DNA of 64,000 bases from Glycomyces xiaoerkulensis. Lineage in GTDB: Bacteria > Actinomycetota > Actinomycetes > Mycobacteriales > Micromonosporaceae. The translations under genes were made by a program, and so were the position numbers. Where the stretch lies: NCBI RefSeq assembly GCF_002798405.1, contig NZ_PGGV01000029.1:310001-374000 (forward strand). The letters are read 5' to 3'. The notes under the pieces were generated by a model, which was not told the DNA's origin, did not search any database, and saw only the letters and a program-made list of their open reading frames with translations. Positions 41,451 through 54,373 of the stretch are shown in pieces. Each line of letters begins with the position of its first letter. Position 1 is the first letter of the stretch.

Positions 41451-41485
41451 TCGCCCCGTGCGTCTTTGCACGCGGGCGATTTTTT
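41451..41485 (+). terminator. Attenuator: intrinsic terminator before ilvB
   Basis: TCGCCCCGTGC (41451-41461) pairs with GCACG-c-GGGCGA (41468-41479, one bulged C) around GTCTTT, directly followed by six T residues (41480-41485). It is a textbook Rho-independent terminator placed 63 bp before ilvB, unusual in this window where most hairpins lack T-runs. Confidence 0.85.
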
Positions 41486-41547
41486 CTGCCCGGGGAACGA
41501 CGTCCCAGTGTCGACAGTCAGCAAATACTCCCTATTGGACGAAGGAC

Positions 41548-43410
41548 ATGAGCACACCAGTGAAGGCACCGAAGCCAGGGCCGCGCGCCGCCGGGGCGCA
41601 GCCGCCCCGGCCGAAGGCCCCCAAGCCCGGCCCGCCGCAGAACTCCCCCGCCGCCGCCCCGGTCCTCACCGGCGCGCAGGCCATCGTGCGAGCCCTCGAG
41701 CAGCTTGAGGTCGAAGCGGTCTTCGGCATCCCCGGCGGGGCCATCCTCCCCGCCTACGACCCGCTCCTCGACTCCACCAAGGTGCGCCACGTCCTCGTCA
41801 GGCACGAGCAGGGCGCCGGGCACGCCGCCGAAGGCTACGCGCTGGCCACCGGCAACGTCGGCGTCTGCATGGCCACCTCCGGACCCGGCGCGACCAACCT
41901 CGTCACGCCCCTGGCCGACGCCCACATGGACTCGGTCCCGGTCGTGGCCATCACCGGCCAGGTCGCCTCGGCGGCCATCGGCACCGACGCGTTCCAGGAG
42001 GCCGACATCCAGGGCATCACGATGCCCATCACCAAGCACTCGTACCTGGTGACCGACGCCGCCGACATCCCGCGCATCCTGGCCGAGGCCTTCCACGTCG
42101 CCTCCACCGGACGCCCCGGCCCGGTCCTGGTCGACATCCCCAAGGACATCCTCAACGCCAAGTCGCCGTTCGTGTGGCCGCCCAAGCAGGACCTGCCGGG
42201 CTACCGGCCCACGATCCAGCCCCACGGCAAGCAGATCCGCGAGGCCGCCTCGCTCATCGCCGACGCCAAGCGGCCGGTGCTGTACGTCGGCGGCGGCGTG
42301 GTCAAGTCCGGCGCCCACGCCGAGCTGCGCCGGCTCGCCGAGCTGACCGGCGCGCCGGTGGTCACGACGCTGATGGCGCGCGGGGCGTTCCCCGACACCC
42401 ACGACCAGCACCTGGGCATGCCCGGCATGCACGGCACCGTGCCTGCCGTCCACGCGCTCCAGAAGTCCGACCTCCTGGTCGCCCTCGGCGCCCGCTTCGA
42501 CGACCGGGTCACCGGCAAGCTGTCGACCTTCGCGCCCGGGGCCAAGATCGTCCACGTCGACATCGACCCGGCCGAGATCGGCAAGAACCGCGAGGCCGAC
42601 GTGCCGATCGTCGGCGACTGCCAGGCCGCCATCGCCGCGATGGTCGAGGCCTACGAGGACCCGGGCCCGGAGCGCCTCAAGGGCTGGTGGGAGACCCTCA
42701 ACGATCTGCGCGAGCGCTACCCGCTCGGCTACGAGGCCCACGACGCGGACGAGTCGCTGGCCCCGCAGCACGTGATCGAGCGGCTCGGCCGGCTCGCGCC
42801 CGACGACACCATCTGGACCGCCGGCGTCGGCCAGCACCAGATGTGGGCCAGCCAGTTCATCACCTACGAGACGCCGGGGACCTTCCTCAACTCCGGCGGC
42901 CTGGGCACCATGGGCTTCGCCGTTCCGGCCGCGATGGGCGCCAAGCTGGGCGAGCCCGACCGGACCGTGTGGGCCATCGACGGCGACGGCTGCTTCCAGA
43001 TGACCAATCAGGAACTGGCCACCTGCGCGGTGGAGGGCATCCCGATCAAGGTCGCCGTCATCAACAACGGCAACCTCGGCATGGTCCGCCAGTGGCAGAC
43101 CCTGTTCTACGACAAGCGCTACTCCAACACCAACCTGTCGACGCACCACAGCGACGAGTCGCCGCGGGTGCCCGACTTCGTCAAGCTCGCCGAGTCCCTC
43201 GGCTGCGTGGGCCTGCGATGCGAGCGCGCCGACCAGGTCGACGAGGTCATCGAGGAGGCCGGCGCCATCAACGACCGGCCCGTGGTCGTCGACTTCACCG
43301 TCGGCCGCGACGCCATGGTGTGGCCGATGGTCCCGGCGGGCGTGTCCAACGACGAGATCCTCTACGCCCGCGACGTGCGGCCCACCTTCGACGACGAGGA
43401 GGCGGTGTGA
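41548..43410 (+). CDS. ilvB: Acetolactate synthase large subunit
   Basis: A 620-residue ThDP-dependent enzyme condensing pyruvate with pyruvate or 2-oxobutyrate. After a Pro/Lys-rich N-terminal tail (residues 1-38) come [18 protein letters not shown], the glutamate-containing [14 protein letters not shown], and [15 protein letters not shown]. The FAD domain includes [13 protein letters not shown], and the ThDP/Mg motif is [17 protein letters not shown] followed by [13 protein letters not shown]. The ATG at 41548 has GAAGGA upstream. It overlaps ilvN by one base and is controlled by the leader attenuator. Confidence 0.96.
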   Translation: MSTPVKAPKPGPRAAGAQPPRPKAPKPGPPQNSPAAAPVLTGAQAIVRALEQLEVEAVFGIPGGAILPAYDPLLDSTKVRHVLVRHEQGAGHAAEGYALATGNVGVCMATSGPGATNLVTPLADAHMDSVPVVAITGQVASAAIGTDAFQEADIQGITMPITKHSYLVTDAADIPRILAEAFHVASTGRPGPVLVDIPKDILNAKSPFVWPPKQDLPGYRPTIQPHGKQIREAASLIADAKRPVLYVGGGVVKSGAHAELRRLAELTGAPVVTTLMARGAFPDTHDQHLGMPGMHGTVPAVHALQKSDLLVALGARFDDRVTGKLSTFAPGAKIVHVDIDPAEIGKNREADVPIVGDCQAAIAAMVEAYEDPGPERLKGWWETLNDLRERYPLGYEAHDADESLAPQHVIERLGRLAPDDTIWTAGVGQHQMWASQFITYETPGTFLNSGGLGTMGFAVPAAMGAKLGEPDRTVWAIDGDGCFQMTNQELATCAVEGIPIKVAVINNGNLGMVRQWQTLFYDKRYSNTNLSTHHSDESPRVPDFVKLAESLGCVGLRCERADQVDEVIEEAGAINDRPVVVDFTVGRDAMVWPMVPAGVSNDEILYARDVRPTFDDEEAV

Positions 43411-43937
43411 TGACCAAGCACACCCTCTCGGTCCTCGTCGAGAACAAGCCGGGCGTCCTGGCCCGCGTGGCCGCCCTGTTCTCCCGGCGCGGCTTCAACA
43501 TCGACTCGCTGGCCGTCGGGGAGACCGAGCACCCCGGCGTCAGCCGCATCACCATCGTGGTCGGCGTCGAGGTGGGCTCGCTCGAGCAGGTCACCAAGCA
43601 GCTCAACAAGCTCATCCACGTGCTCAAGATCGTGGAGCTGGAGCCGGACGCCTCCGTGCAGCGGGAACTGCTGCTGGTGAAGGTCCGCGCCGACGCCGCC
43701 ACCCGCGGTCAGGTGATCGACGCCGCGAACCTGTTCAAGGCCCGCTCGGTCGACGTCACACCCGACACGGTCACCTTCGAGGTCACCGGGAACTCCGACA
43801 AGATCGAATCGTTCCTGGAAGTCCTCGAACCGTACGGGATCAAGGAGCTCGTCCAGTCGGGGACCGTCGCGCTCGGGCGCGGGGCCAAATCGATGGCCTC
43901 GCTGTCCCGGTACGTCTCACCGAGCCAAGTCAAGTAA
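43410..43937 (+). CDS. ilvN: Acetolactate synthase small (regulatory) subunit
   Basis: A 175-residue ACT-domain protein that activates the catalytic subunit and mediates valine feedback. The N-terminal ACT domain is HTLSVLVENKPGVLARVAAL and RRGFNIDSLAVG, where the Gly/Asn residues of the valine site are present. The C-terminal half (LLLVKVRADAATRGQVIDAA, VTGNSDKIESFLEVLEPYGI) is the second ALS-small domain. The ATG overlaps the ilvB stop (TGATG). Confidence 0.96.
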   Translation: MTKHTLSVLVENKPGVLARVAALFSRRGFNIDSLAVGETEHPGVSRITIVVGVEVGSLEQVTKQLNKLIHVLKIVELEPDASVQRELLLVKVRADAATRGQVIDAANLFKARSVDVTPDTVTFEVTGNSDKIESFLEVLEPYGIKELVQSGTVALGRGAKSMASLSRYVSPSQVK

Positions 43938-44966
<1,029 letters not shown>

Positions 44967-44985
44967 TCCGGCCACCGCCGGGACG

Positions 44986-45016
44986 GCCCCTGCCCCTTGC
45001 GGGCGGGGGCGTTTTT
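44986..45016 (+). terminator. Intrinsic terminator after ilvC
   Basis: GCCCCTGCCC (44986-44995) pairs with GGGCGGGGGC (45001-45010, one G-U), followed by GTTTTT (45011-45016). Confidence 0.8.
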
Positions 45017-45059
45017 CGTCGCCGGGCCCGTCCGGTCGGCCGCCGCGAGTCCGGCCGGG

Positions 45060-45464
45060 CTATTGCTGGCGGGCTGCGGCGACTTCGCGGGCGGCCGGGG
45101 ACAGCGCCGGACCCACCTGGTTGATGAGGTTCGCCAACTCGTGGCCGACCTGCCCGATGTCGCAGTGGAGCCCGGCCAGCGCCAGCAGGCTGGCACCGCT
45201 GGAGACGGACATCGAGAACATGTATCCGCCGTTCATCTCGGTGAGGTTGCTGATGACCGGGTCTGCCTGCAAGGACCTCGCCGCTCCCGCCAGCAGGCTC
45301 GTCAGGCCCGAGGCGATGGCCGACAGCCGCTCGGCCTCGTCGCGGGGCAGTGAATCGTTGGAGGCGATCAGCAGTCCGTCGGCCGCCACCGCGATCACGT
45401 GCGTCACGTGGGGGACGCGGCCTACGAAATCGTTGAGCAGGAAATCCAATTGTGAGCTGGTCAT
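45060..45464 (-). CDS. Roadblock/LC7-domain protein (conservon B-type)
   Basis: A 134-residue roadblock protein, a predicted GTPase-interacting scaffold. The pattern LDFLLNDFVGRVPHVTHVIAVAADGLLIASN followed by ERLSAIASGLTSLLAGAA is the family signature. The start at 45464 lies 10 bp after the kinase stop and is preceded by AGGACACC; the upstream in-frame extension lies in the kinase gene. In complete conservons (cvnA-D) this gene is followed by a DUF742 protein and a Ras-like GTPase; neither is here, and ilvC follows in the opposite direction. Confidence 0.9.
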   Translation of the reverse strand: MTSSQLDFLLNDFVGRVPHVTHVIAVAADGLLIASNDSLPRDEAERLSAIASGLTSLLAGAARSLQADPVISNLTEMNGGYMFSMSVSSGASLLALAGLHCDIGQVGHELANLINQVGPALSPAAREVAAARQQ

Positions 45465-45474
45465 AAGGTGTCCT

Positions 45475-47985
45475 TCAGTTCCTGGGGTTCGTTTGCGATC
45501 TGCTGCCCGAGAGGCCGCGGGCGTAGGCCGAGTACGTGGCACCGATGGTGCGGGGATCGCGGTGGATGGGCCCGTCGGAGCGCTCGTTGGTGGGGGCGAC
45601 GGCTCCGGGGGCCAGGTTGGACATCGGCTGCCGCATCGGGAGGCCGTTCTCGGTGAGTGCGGGGGACTCCTGCCCGTTCGGCGGGAGTGGCGCGCCGGCC
45701 AGCAGCGACGGCTCGGCGTATCCGGCGTCCCCGACGTCGAACTTGACCTGCGGAAGCTGTGCCAGGGCCTCGGTCGGCTCGTCGAGCACCGACGCCGTCG
45801 GCCGGGAGCCGCCGACGGCCGCCACGCCCCGGGCGGGGGAGGGGGACGGCGGGGCCGACTGCGGCGTGGCGGACTTGTCGAACAAGGGGGCGTTGCGCCG
45901 CTGGTTGATCGGGTCCGGCGGCGGCGGTGCGGAGGCGCCGGCGGCGATCGCGGCGGTCCTGGTGGGGGGCTCCTCCGGCGGGGTGAACGACAGGATGCGG
46001 CCGGGGATGGCGACCTCGGCGATGGTGCCGCCGCCTATGGAGGGCCGCAGCTCCACCTCGATGCCGTAGCGGACCGCGAGGTGGCCGACCACGGTCAGCC
46101 CCATCGCCTGCATGGCCTCGAGGTCGACCGGGACGCGGCGGCGTATGCGGTCGTTGAGTTGGGCCATGCGTTCGGCGTCGATGCCGATGCCGTGGTCGCG
46201 GATTTGCACGAGGGCTCGTCCGGTCAGGACCCTCGCCGAGACCTCGGCGCTGGACTCGGAGTAGCGGGTGGCGTTGTCCATCAGTTCGGCCAGGAGTTGG
46301 ACGAGGTCGTCGACGGCCTCGGCCTTGACCCAGGCGCCGTCCTCGGCGGCCAGGTCGATGCGGGTGTAGTACTCGATGCGGCTCTGGGCGGCGGTGAGGA
46401 CGTCGCCCAGTTTCGCTTCGGTGGTGCGGACCTTCGCGGCCGAGGATCCGCCGAGGACCAGCAGGCTGTCGTTGGTGCGGCCGATCAGCGAGATGAGGTG
46501 GTCGAGCCGGAAGAGCCGCTGGAGGCGCTCGGGGTCCTGCTCGTTGCGTTCGGCGTCGTCGAGTTCGGAGGTGAGGCGGCCGGTGAGGGAGTGGCCGCGC
46601 CGCGCCAGGCGGACGAAGATCGCGCCGACGTGGTACCGCAGCAGCGCCTGCTGGGCGGAGATGCGGATGGCCTCGCGGTGGATGATGTTGAACGCCTCGC
46701 CGACCTCGGCGAGTTCGTCGGTGCCGCGCGTGCGCAGCGGGGGAGTGGTGCGGGCGGCGAATTCGAACGGCGTGAGCCCGTTGAGGCCCTCCTGCTCGTC
46801 GACGTGCTTGACCGCGCGCGGCAGGTCGACCATGGCGATCTGGCGGGCCGATCCGGACAGGTCCCGCAGCCCGCGGGTGACCGAGCGCCCGAGACCGAAG
46901 GCGATCAGGACCGCGATGGCCAGTGCCGCGACCGCGATCGCGCCCTCGATCATGAGCCGCTGGACCACCGATTCGCGGATGGCGGCGGCGAGGGCGTCGG
47001 TGTCCTCGAGTGAGTCGACGACCAGAGCCGCGGTGGCCGCGTGCCGGGAGTCGTAGGCGGTCATCAGGGACTCGTGGTCGATCTCCTGCACGTCGTCGGA
47101 CCGGGACCCGGCGATCGCGCTTTCGAGCCGGTTGGCCGGGCGGGCGTCGCCCGCGCCGAGGCCGCCGACCTTGAACACCGCCGCGTCGGGGTCGACCTGG
47201 GCGGTGATGCGGCGGTATTCGCCGAGCGTCTCCTCGCGGGCGCCGGTGAGGCGCACGAACGGCCGGTACTTGTTCGCCAGCGCTTTGCCGTCCTCGAGGC
47301 TGAGCACGAGCAGGCGGAGCTGCTCGGACTGCTCGTCGATGTCGAGCAGGAGGCTGGCGGTGCGCAGTTCGCGGCTGAGGTCGGCGGTGCCGGCGACGTC
47401 GACCGCCCGCTCGAGCACCGCCGACATGCGGGCGATGGCCGAGTTGTACACCGTCAGGTGCACTTCGGCCACGGTGCCGTTGTGGACCGCGCGCCGCGCC
47501 AGGTCGAGTCGGCCGAGCGGCTTGTCGGCCAGGTCGAGCAGCTCGAAGACCTCGGCGTCGAGGTCCTGGTCGAGTTCGGTGCGGGTGGCGTCGAGGACTT
47601 CGAGTTCGGTGTCGGCGGCCGATTCGGCCGCTTCGAATCCGGCGGTGAGGTCGTCGTCCTCGCCGAGTCCGGCCCGGTCCTGGAAGATCAGTTTCGCCGC
47701 GGCGAGGCGCTCGGCCTGCATCGCCTGGATGACGCCGTTGACGTCGCCGACGAGGCTGACGACCTCGGCCGTGTCGCCGACGGCGGCGGCCTCGGCGGCC
47801 GACTCGGCCAGGCGCACCCCGACCATGCCGGTGAGGGTGAGCGCCGGGATCAGCAGCATGATCGCGAGCTTGGTGCGGATCCTGATCGACGACCACCACG
47901 GTCCCCGGTCGGGGACGGGGTCGGAGGGGGCGGCGGCGTCCTCCACCATGGCGGTGGCTCCTTCGGTTTCTCGGGGTGAAGTCAT
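45475..47985 (-). CDS. Sensor histidine kinase with nitrate-sensing-like domain (conservon A-type)
   Basis: An 836-residue membrane kinase. The first helix lies at about 38-57. An extracytoplasmic helical domain of the NIT type follows (about 60-340), then a second helix near 350-372 and a HAMP segment. The dimerisation helix with a candidate phospho-acceptor His is FRLDHLISLIGR. The ATP-binding domain has LLAELMDNATRYS (N box), IRDHGIGID (G1) and GLTVVGHLAVRYGIEV (G2). A 200-residue Pro/Ala-rich tail ends the protein. The ATG at 47985 overlaps the livF stop and has GGGAG; an ATG at 47949 with GAAGGAG is an alternative. It reads as an appendage of the liv operon. Confidence 0.85.
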   Translation of the reverse strand: MTSPRETEGATAMVEDAAAPSDPVPDRGPWWSSIRIRTKLAIMLLIPALTLTGMVGVRLAESAAEAAAVGDTAEVVSLVGDVNGVIQAMQAERLAAAKLIFQDRAGLGEDDDLTAGFEAAESAADTELEVLDATRTELDQDLDAEVFELLDLADKPLGRLDLARRAVHNGTVAEVHLTVYNSAIARMSAVLERAVDVAGTADLSRELRTASLLLDIDEQSEQLRLLVLSLEDGKALANKYRPFVRLTGAREETLGEYRRITAQVDPDAAVFKVGGLGAGDARPANRLESAIAGSRSDDVQEIDHESLMTAYDSRHAATAALVVDSLEDTDALAAAIRESVVQRLMIEGAIAVAALAIAVLIAFGLGRSVTRGLRDLSGSARQIAMVDLPRAVKHVDEQEGLNGLTPFEFAARTTPPLRTRGTDELAEVGEAFNIIHREAIRISAQQALLRYHVGAIFVRLARRGHSLTGRLTSELDDAERNEQDPERLQRLFRLDHLISLIGRTNDSLLVLGGSSAAKVRTTEAKLGDVLTAAQSRIEYYTRIDLAAEDGAWVKAEAVDDLVQLLAELMDNATRYSESSAEVSARVLTGRALVQIRDHGIGIDAERMAQLNDRIRRRVPVDLEAMQAMGLTVVGHLAVRYGIEVELRPSIGGGTIAEVAIPGRILSFTPPEEPPTRTAAIAAGASAPPPPDPINQRRNAPLFDKSATPQSAPPSPSPARGVAAVGGSRPTASVLDEPTEALAQLPQVKFDVGDAGYAEPSLLAGAPLPPNGQESPALTENGLPMRQPMSNLAPGAVAPTNERSDGPIHRDPRTIGATYSAYARGLSGSRSQTNPRN

Positions 47986-48687
47986 CAGTCGACTCCCAAG
48001 TAGGCCTTGACGACTCGGGGATCGGACAGCAGCTCCTCGGCCGGTCCGCTGTGGGCCGTCCCGCCGGTCTCCATGACGTGGGCCGTGTCGGCGGTGCGCA
48101 GCGCCCGGCGGGCGTTCTGCTCGACCAGCACGACGGTGACGCCGGCCCGGCGGATCTGCTCGATCGCCGCGAACACCTCGTCGACGACCTTGGGGGCCAG
48201 GCCCATCGACGGTTCGTCCAGGAGCATCACCCGGGGCCGGGCGATCATGGCGCGGGCGATGGCGAGCATCTGCTGCTCGCCGCCGGACAGGGACCCGGCC
48301 GGCAGGGAGCGGCGCTCGGCGAGCACGGGGAACAGGTCGTACATCTCCGCTTCGGGCGCCGCCTGCCTGCGGCGGCGGTAGGCGCCGAGGCGGAGGTTCT
48401 CGGCGACGGTGAGGGAGCCGAGGATCTGGCGCCCTTCGGGAACGAGCACCAGGCCGGCGGCGACGCGGCGGTGCGCCGGCCAGCGGGTGATGTCCCGTCC
48501 GTCGAGCCGGACGGCCCCGGACTTGGGGCGCACCAGCCCGGCGGCCGCGGCGAGCACCGAGCTCTTTCCGGCGCCGTTGGCGCCGATGAGGGCGACCAGG
48601 CCCCCCTCGGGGACCTCGATGGACACGTCGCGGACGGCCTGGACGCGCCCGTAGGAGACGTGGACGGATTCGATGGCGAGCAGCGGT

Positions 48688-48695
<8 letters not shown>
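47985..48695 (-). CDS. livF: Branched-chain amino acid ABC transporter ATPase
   Basis: A 236-residue ATPase of the LivF type. Walker A is GANGAGKSS, the signature is LSGGEQQMLAIARAM, Walker B is VMLLDEPSMGLAP, and the switch region is VVLVEQNARRAL, characteristic of Liv/Urt ATPases. The ATG at 48695 gives the usual MSEPLLAIESVHVSYG opening. It overlaps the end of the fused livM-livG gene by 8 bp. Confidence 0.93.
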
Positions 48696-50378
<1,683 letters not shown>

Positions 50379-50379
<1 letters not shown>

Positions 50380-51257
50380 CAGACCTCCCTGACCTTGACG
50401 TGCCCGAACAGGCCGCGGGGTCGCAGCACCAGGACGGCGAAGAGGACGGCGAAGGCGACCATGCCCTTCCAGGTGGAGTCGAGCCAGTGGACGGTGAGGG
50501 CCTCTGCGAGTCCGAGGACCAGCCCGGCGGCCATCGCGCCCCACAGGGACCCGAGTCCGCCGAGGATGATGACCGCGAATCCGATCAGTTCGATCGAGGC
50601 GCCCAGTCCGCGGCCGGCCTGGCCGAGGTTGAGCGCCAGGAGCGCGCCGGCGACCGCGCCGAGACCGGACGACAGCGCGTAGGTCCCGGCGGTCACGAGC
50701 CCGACGTTGACGCCGAGCACGCGCGCGGCGCCCGGGTTCTCGGCCACGGCCCGCATGGCCCGTCCCATCGGGGAGGAGGAGACGAGCCATGCGAGGCCGA
50801 GCATGAGCGCGAGCGCGAGGGCCAGCGTCACGATCTGCGTCAGGGTCACGCGCACTCCGGCGATCTCGTAGAGCCGGTTGGGAAAGTACTCCTGCGGGAA
50901 GCTCTTCGGCTCGGTGCCGTACCGGGCGTGGAGGACCGCGATGAGCACCCCGCCGAAGGCGATCGAGGAGATCAGCCCGGCGAAGTGCTCGTCGTCGCGG
51001 CCCGACAGCGGCCGGAACGCGGTGCGTTCGAGCACCACGCCGAGGACCGCGCCGATCGCGGCCACGGCCGGGAACATCGCCCACACCGGGAGGTCGAACC
51101 GCACGGCGAGTTCGATGCCGGCGAAGGCGCCGGCGGTGAAGATCGCGGCGTGGGCGAGGTTCAGGTGCCGGAGGATCCCGAACACCAGCGTGAATCCGAT
51201 CGCGAAGAGCGCGTAGATCGAACCGGCGAAGACGCCGTTGGCCAGTTGCTGCACCAT
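50379..51257 (-). CDS. livH: Branched-chain amino acid ABC transporter permease
   Basis: A 292-residue permease with about eight helices. The N-terminal QQLANGVFAGSIYALFAIGF is the typical LivH opening. The EAA-like loop is RAMRAVAENPGAARVLGVN, and IILGGLGSLWGAMAAGLVLG follows in the C-terminal half. Its stop overlaps the ATG of the livM-livG fusion. With the other liv genes it forms a five-component importer for Leu/Ile/Val or related solutes. Confidence 0.92.
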
Positions 51258-51300
51258 CGATGGTTCCCTGACGGAGGTTGAGAGGTGTGGACGGCCGCGA

Positions 51301-52482
51301 TCAGCCCTCGAGGAGGGTGAACTCGCCGGAGCGGATGATCTGGACGAACGGCTCCTGGGTGACCTCGCCGTCCTCGGCGAGGGAGATGGGGCCGAGGATG
51401 GAGTCGAACTCCAGGATCTGGCCGAGGTTGTCCTTGATCGCCTCGCGGTTGGCGTCGCAGTCGGCGCGGACGGCCTCGTCGATCAGGTAGGCCGCGGTGT
51501 AGGCCTGGGCGGCGAACTGGTCGGGGGCCCGGTCGTACTGCTCGGTGTAGTCGGCGATGAAGTCGGCGTTGCCGGTGGTGTCGGCCGCGGCGCTCCAGGC
51601 GCCGCCGACGATGAGGCCCTCGGAGGCGTCCTCGAGGGCGCCGACCAGGACCGGCGAGTTGAAGGCGTTGCCGCCGACGATCGGCGACTCGATGCCGAGG
51701 TCGCGGGCCTGCTTGACCAGCGGGACGGTCTCGCCGGGCAGGGCCGAGAGGATCAGCGCGTCGACCTCGTTCTGCTGGACCTTGCTGAGCTGGGCGCTGA
51801 AGTCGGTGTCGCCGGTCTCGAAGCTCTCTTCGACGACCACCTCGACGCCTTCGTCGGCGAGGACGTCGGTCATGGTGTTGAACGCCGAGTCGGTGAACTC
51901 GTCGGCGCTGTCGTAGAGGACGGCGACGTTCTCGATGCCGAGGGTCTCCTTGGCCGCGGGGATGCTGGCCGCGAGCGCGACCTCTTCGGGCAGGGAGGCT
52001 CGGAAGATGTAGTCGCCGATCTCGGGGATGCCTTCGGCGGTGGTGGAGATGCCGACGGTGGGGACGCCGGCGCTCTGGGAGTCGGTGTAGGTGGTGAACG
52101 CCATGTTGGAGAGCGTCGGGCCGATGATGGCGCTGACCTCGTCGCGGTCGATGACCTTCTCGAAGGCGGCGACGGAGTCCTCGAGGCTGGTCTTGTCGTC
52201 CTCGTAGGTCACCTCGTACTCGACGCCGCCGGCGGCGTTGATCTCCTCGAAGGCCATTTCGATGCCTTCGCGCTGGTACTCCCCGGCGAACGCGGCCGCT
52301 TCGGTGAGGCTGAGGACGGCGCCGATCGGGACGGTCTCCTCGATCGTGCAGTCGGCGCCGGTTCCGGAGCCGACGAGGGTGTCGTCGGACTGTTCCGCCG
52401 CTCCCTCCTCGGAAACGCAGGCGGCCGAGGCGAGCAGTGCGGCGGCAGCCGCGAGGGCGCCGGAAGTTCTGTAGAAACGCAT
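51301..52482 (-). CDS. livJ: Branched-chain amino acid ABC transporter substrate-binding lipoprotein
   Basis: A 393-residue periplasmic-binding-fold lipoprotein. Signal peptide with lipobox and lipidated Cys22 (LLASAAC). Two lobes of the LivJ/LivK type follow: VPIGAVLSLTEAAAFAGEYQ, AIIGPTLSNMAFTTYT and VPTVGISTTAEG, then AVLYDSADEFTDSAF and the hinge and C-terminal lobe. It is the first gene of the operon, so the binding protein is probably made in excess. The exact ligand is uncertain: branched-chain amino acids, urea and amides use similar proteins. Confidence 0.92.
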   Translation of the reverse strand: MRFYRTSGALAAAAALLASAACVSEEGAAEQSDDTLVGSGTGADCTIEETVPIGAVLSLTEAAAFAGEYQREGIEMAFEEINAAGGVEYEVTYEDDKTSLEDSVAAFEKVIDRDEVSAIIGPTLSNMAFTTYTDSQSAGVPTVGISTTAEGIPEIGDYIFRASLPEEVALAASIPAAKETLGIENVAVLYDSADEFTDSAFNTMTDVLADEGVEVVVEESFETGDTDFSAQLSKVQQNEVDALILSALPGETVPLVKQARDLGIESPIVGGNAFNSPVLVGALEDASEGLIVGGAWSAAADTTGNADFIADYTEQYDRAPDQFAAQAYTAAYLIDEAVRADCDANREAIKDNLGQILEFDSILGPISLAEDGEVTQEPFVQIIRSGEFTLLEG

Positions 52483-52870
52483 GTTCTTCCTTGAGAGTCA
52501 CTGACGGGTGGGGGCGACAGCGGGGACCGTCCGCTTCGCGGAGTGTGGGGTCCCGCTGGCGGCACGACGCACACGATATCCGGACGGAACGTCAGACACA
52601 AGAGCGAACAGGCAGATCATTCAAAAAGGAGCTTGAACGGTATATCTCACCGGTGGAGCCCCAGCAAGGGTTTTATACCATCGGCACCAGTCGGCACGTG
52701 CGGGAACACCCGGACCAGGGATGCGGCGGATATTCGGGCTCCTATATAACAGACCGCCGAATCCTTTATGAATTCGGGTTATACCAGTTCGAATGCGGAC
52801 GGGTCGTGGGCGGTTCCACCCGGGGGCCGCACCCGTTCGACACCGCGGACGAGGCCGTTATGCTGGTCTG
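52483..52870. other. 388-bp gap between livJ and miaB
   Basis: It holds the divergent promoters of livJ and miaB. From 52590 to 52800 it is AT-richer than its surroundings, with GGTATA and TATACC about 45 bases apart (starting near 52637) as possible pairing arms and several TATA-like stretches. No open frame with a ribosome binding site, no RNA gene and no riboswitch that I recognise is present. Confidence 0.5.
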
Positions 52871-54373
52871 GTGGTTGACGTCGACAGTGCGCGGACCTAC
52901 CGGGTCCAGACGTTCGGGTGCCAGATGAACGTGCACGACTCCGAGCGGATCGGCGGTCTGCTCGAAGACGCCGGGTACGTGCCCGCCGACGACTCGCAGA
53001 CCCCCGACCTGATGGTGTTCAACACCTGCGCCGTGCGCGAGAACGCCGACAACAAGCTCTACGGCAACCTCGGCCACCTGCGCCCGGTCAAGCGGAAGCA
53101 CCCGGGCATGCAGATCGCGGTCGGCGGCTGCCTGGCCCAGAAGGACCGCGGCGAGATCGTCGAGCGCGCCCCCTGGGTCGACGCCGTCTTCGGCACCCAC
53201 AACATCGGCGCGCTCCCGACCCTGCTGGAGCGCGCCCGGCACAACGAGGCCGCCGAGGTCGAGATCCTGGAGGCGCTCGAGACCTTCCCCTCGACGCTGC
53301 CCACCAAGCGCGAGTCGACCTACTCCGGCTGGGTCTCGATCTCCGTGGGCTGCAACAACACTTGCACGTTCTGCATCGTCCCGTCCCTGCGCGGCAAGGA
53401 GAAGGACCGCCGCCCCGGGGAGATCCTCTCCGAGGTCCGCGCGCTGGTCGACGAGGGCGTCTCGGAGGTGACCCTCCTGGGCCAGAACGTCAACACCTAC
53501 GGCGTCGAGTTCGGCGACAAGTACGCCTTCGGCAAGCTGCTGCGCGCCTGCGGCGAGATCGACGGACTGGAGCGGGTCCGTTTCACCAGCCCGCACCCGC
53601 GCAACTTCACCGACGACGTGATCGCGGCGATGGCCGAGACACCGAACGTGTGCCATCAGCTCCACATGCCGCTGCAGTCGGGTTCGGACCGCGTCCTCAA
53701 GGAGATGCGCCGCTCCTACCGCTCGGCGAAGTTCCTCGGCATCATCGACAAGGTGCGCGAGGCCATGCCGGATGCGGCGATCACCACCGACATCATCGTG
53801 GGTTTCCCCGGCGAGACCGAGGAGGACTTCCAGGCCACGCTCGACGTGGTCGAGGCCGCGCGGTTCTCCAGCGCCTTCACCTTCCAGTACTCGATCCGGC
53901 CCGGCACCCCCGCCGCCGAGATGGCCGACCAGATCCCCAAGGCCGTGGTCCAGGAGCGCTACGAGCGGCTCGTCGAGCTCCAGGAGCGCATCTCCTGGGA
54001 GGAGAACCGGAAGCTCGAGGGCGCCGAGGTCGAGCTGCTGGTGACCGCCGGCGAGGGCCGCAAGGACGAGGCCACCGGGCGCCTGTCGGGCCGGGCCCGC
54101 GACGGCCGCCTGGTCCACTTCTCGGTCACCCCGCGCGAGGCCGACGCCTACGACAACGCCGAGGGCGTGCGCCCCGGCGACGTCATCACCACCACCGTCA
54201 CCTACGGCGCCCCGCACCACCTGGTGGCCGACGCCGAGATCCGGAGCCACCGGCGCACCAGGGCCGGCGACGCCTGGGAGTCGGGCCGCAGCCCGAAGCT
54301 CCCCGGCGTGAGCCTCGGCATGCCGACCATCGGCCGAAAGAGCGAGGCCGAGACCCCCGGTTGCGCCTGCTGA
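52871..54373 (+). CDS. miaB: tRNA-2-methylthio-N6-dimethylallyladenosine synthase
   Basis: A 500-residue radical-SAM methylthiotransferase acting on i6A37 of tRNA. The UPF0004 domain has three cysteines for the auxiliary cluster ([21 protein letters not shown]). The radical-SAM motif is CNNTCTFC. The C-terminal TRAM domain follows ([23 protein letters not shown]). The protein begins [15 protein letters not shown] from GTG 52871; upstream frame is open but unconserved. The tail includes [10 protein letters not shown], which overlaps the antisense VapC reading frame. Its partner miaA lies 7.5 kb downstream. Confidence 0.94.
   Translation: MVDVDSARTYRVQTFGCQMNVHDSERIGGLLEDAGYVPADDSQTPDLMVFNTCAVRENADNKLYGNLGHLRPVKRKHPGMQIAVGGCLAQKDRGEIVERAPWVDAVFGTHNIGALPTLLERARHNEAAEVEILEALETFPSTLPTKRESTYSGWVSISVGCNNTCTFCIVPSLRGKEKDRRPGEILSEVRALVDEGVSEVTLLGQNVNTYGVEFGDKYAFGKLLRACGEIDGLERVRFTSPHPRNFTDDVIAAMAETPNVCHQLHMPLQSGSDRVLKEMRRSYRSAKFLGIIDKVREAMPDAAITTDIIVGFPGETEEDFQATLDVVEAARFSSAFTFQYSIRPGTPAAEMADQIPKAVVQERYERLVELQERISWEENRKLEGAEVELLVTAGEGRKDEATGRLSGRARDGRLVHFSVTPREADAYDNAEGVRPGDVITTTVTYGAPHHLVADAEIRSHRRTRAGDAWESGRSPKLPGVSLGMPTIGRKSEAETPGCAC

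Noticed and set aside
52590-52800. Possible small protein or structured RNA in the livJ-miaB gap
   Set aside because: An open frame with some protein-like sequence has no start codon with a ribosome binding site and runs into miaB in another frame; the GGTATA/TATACC pairing alone is too weak.
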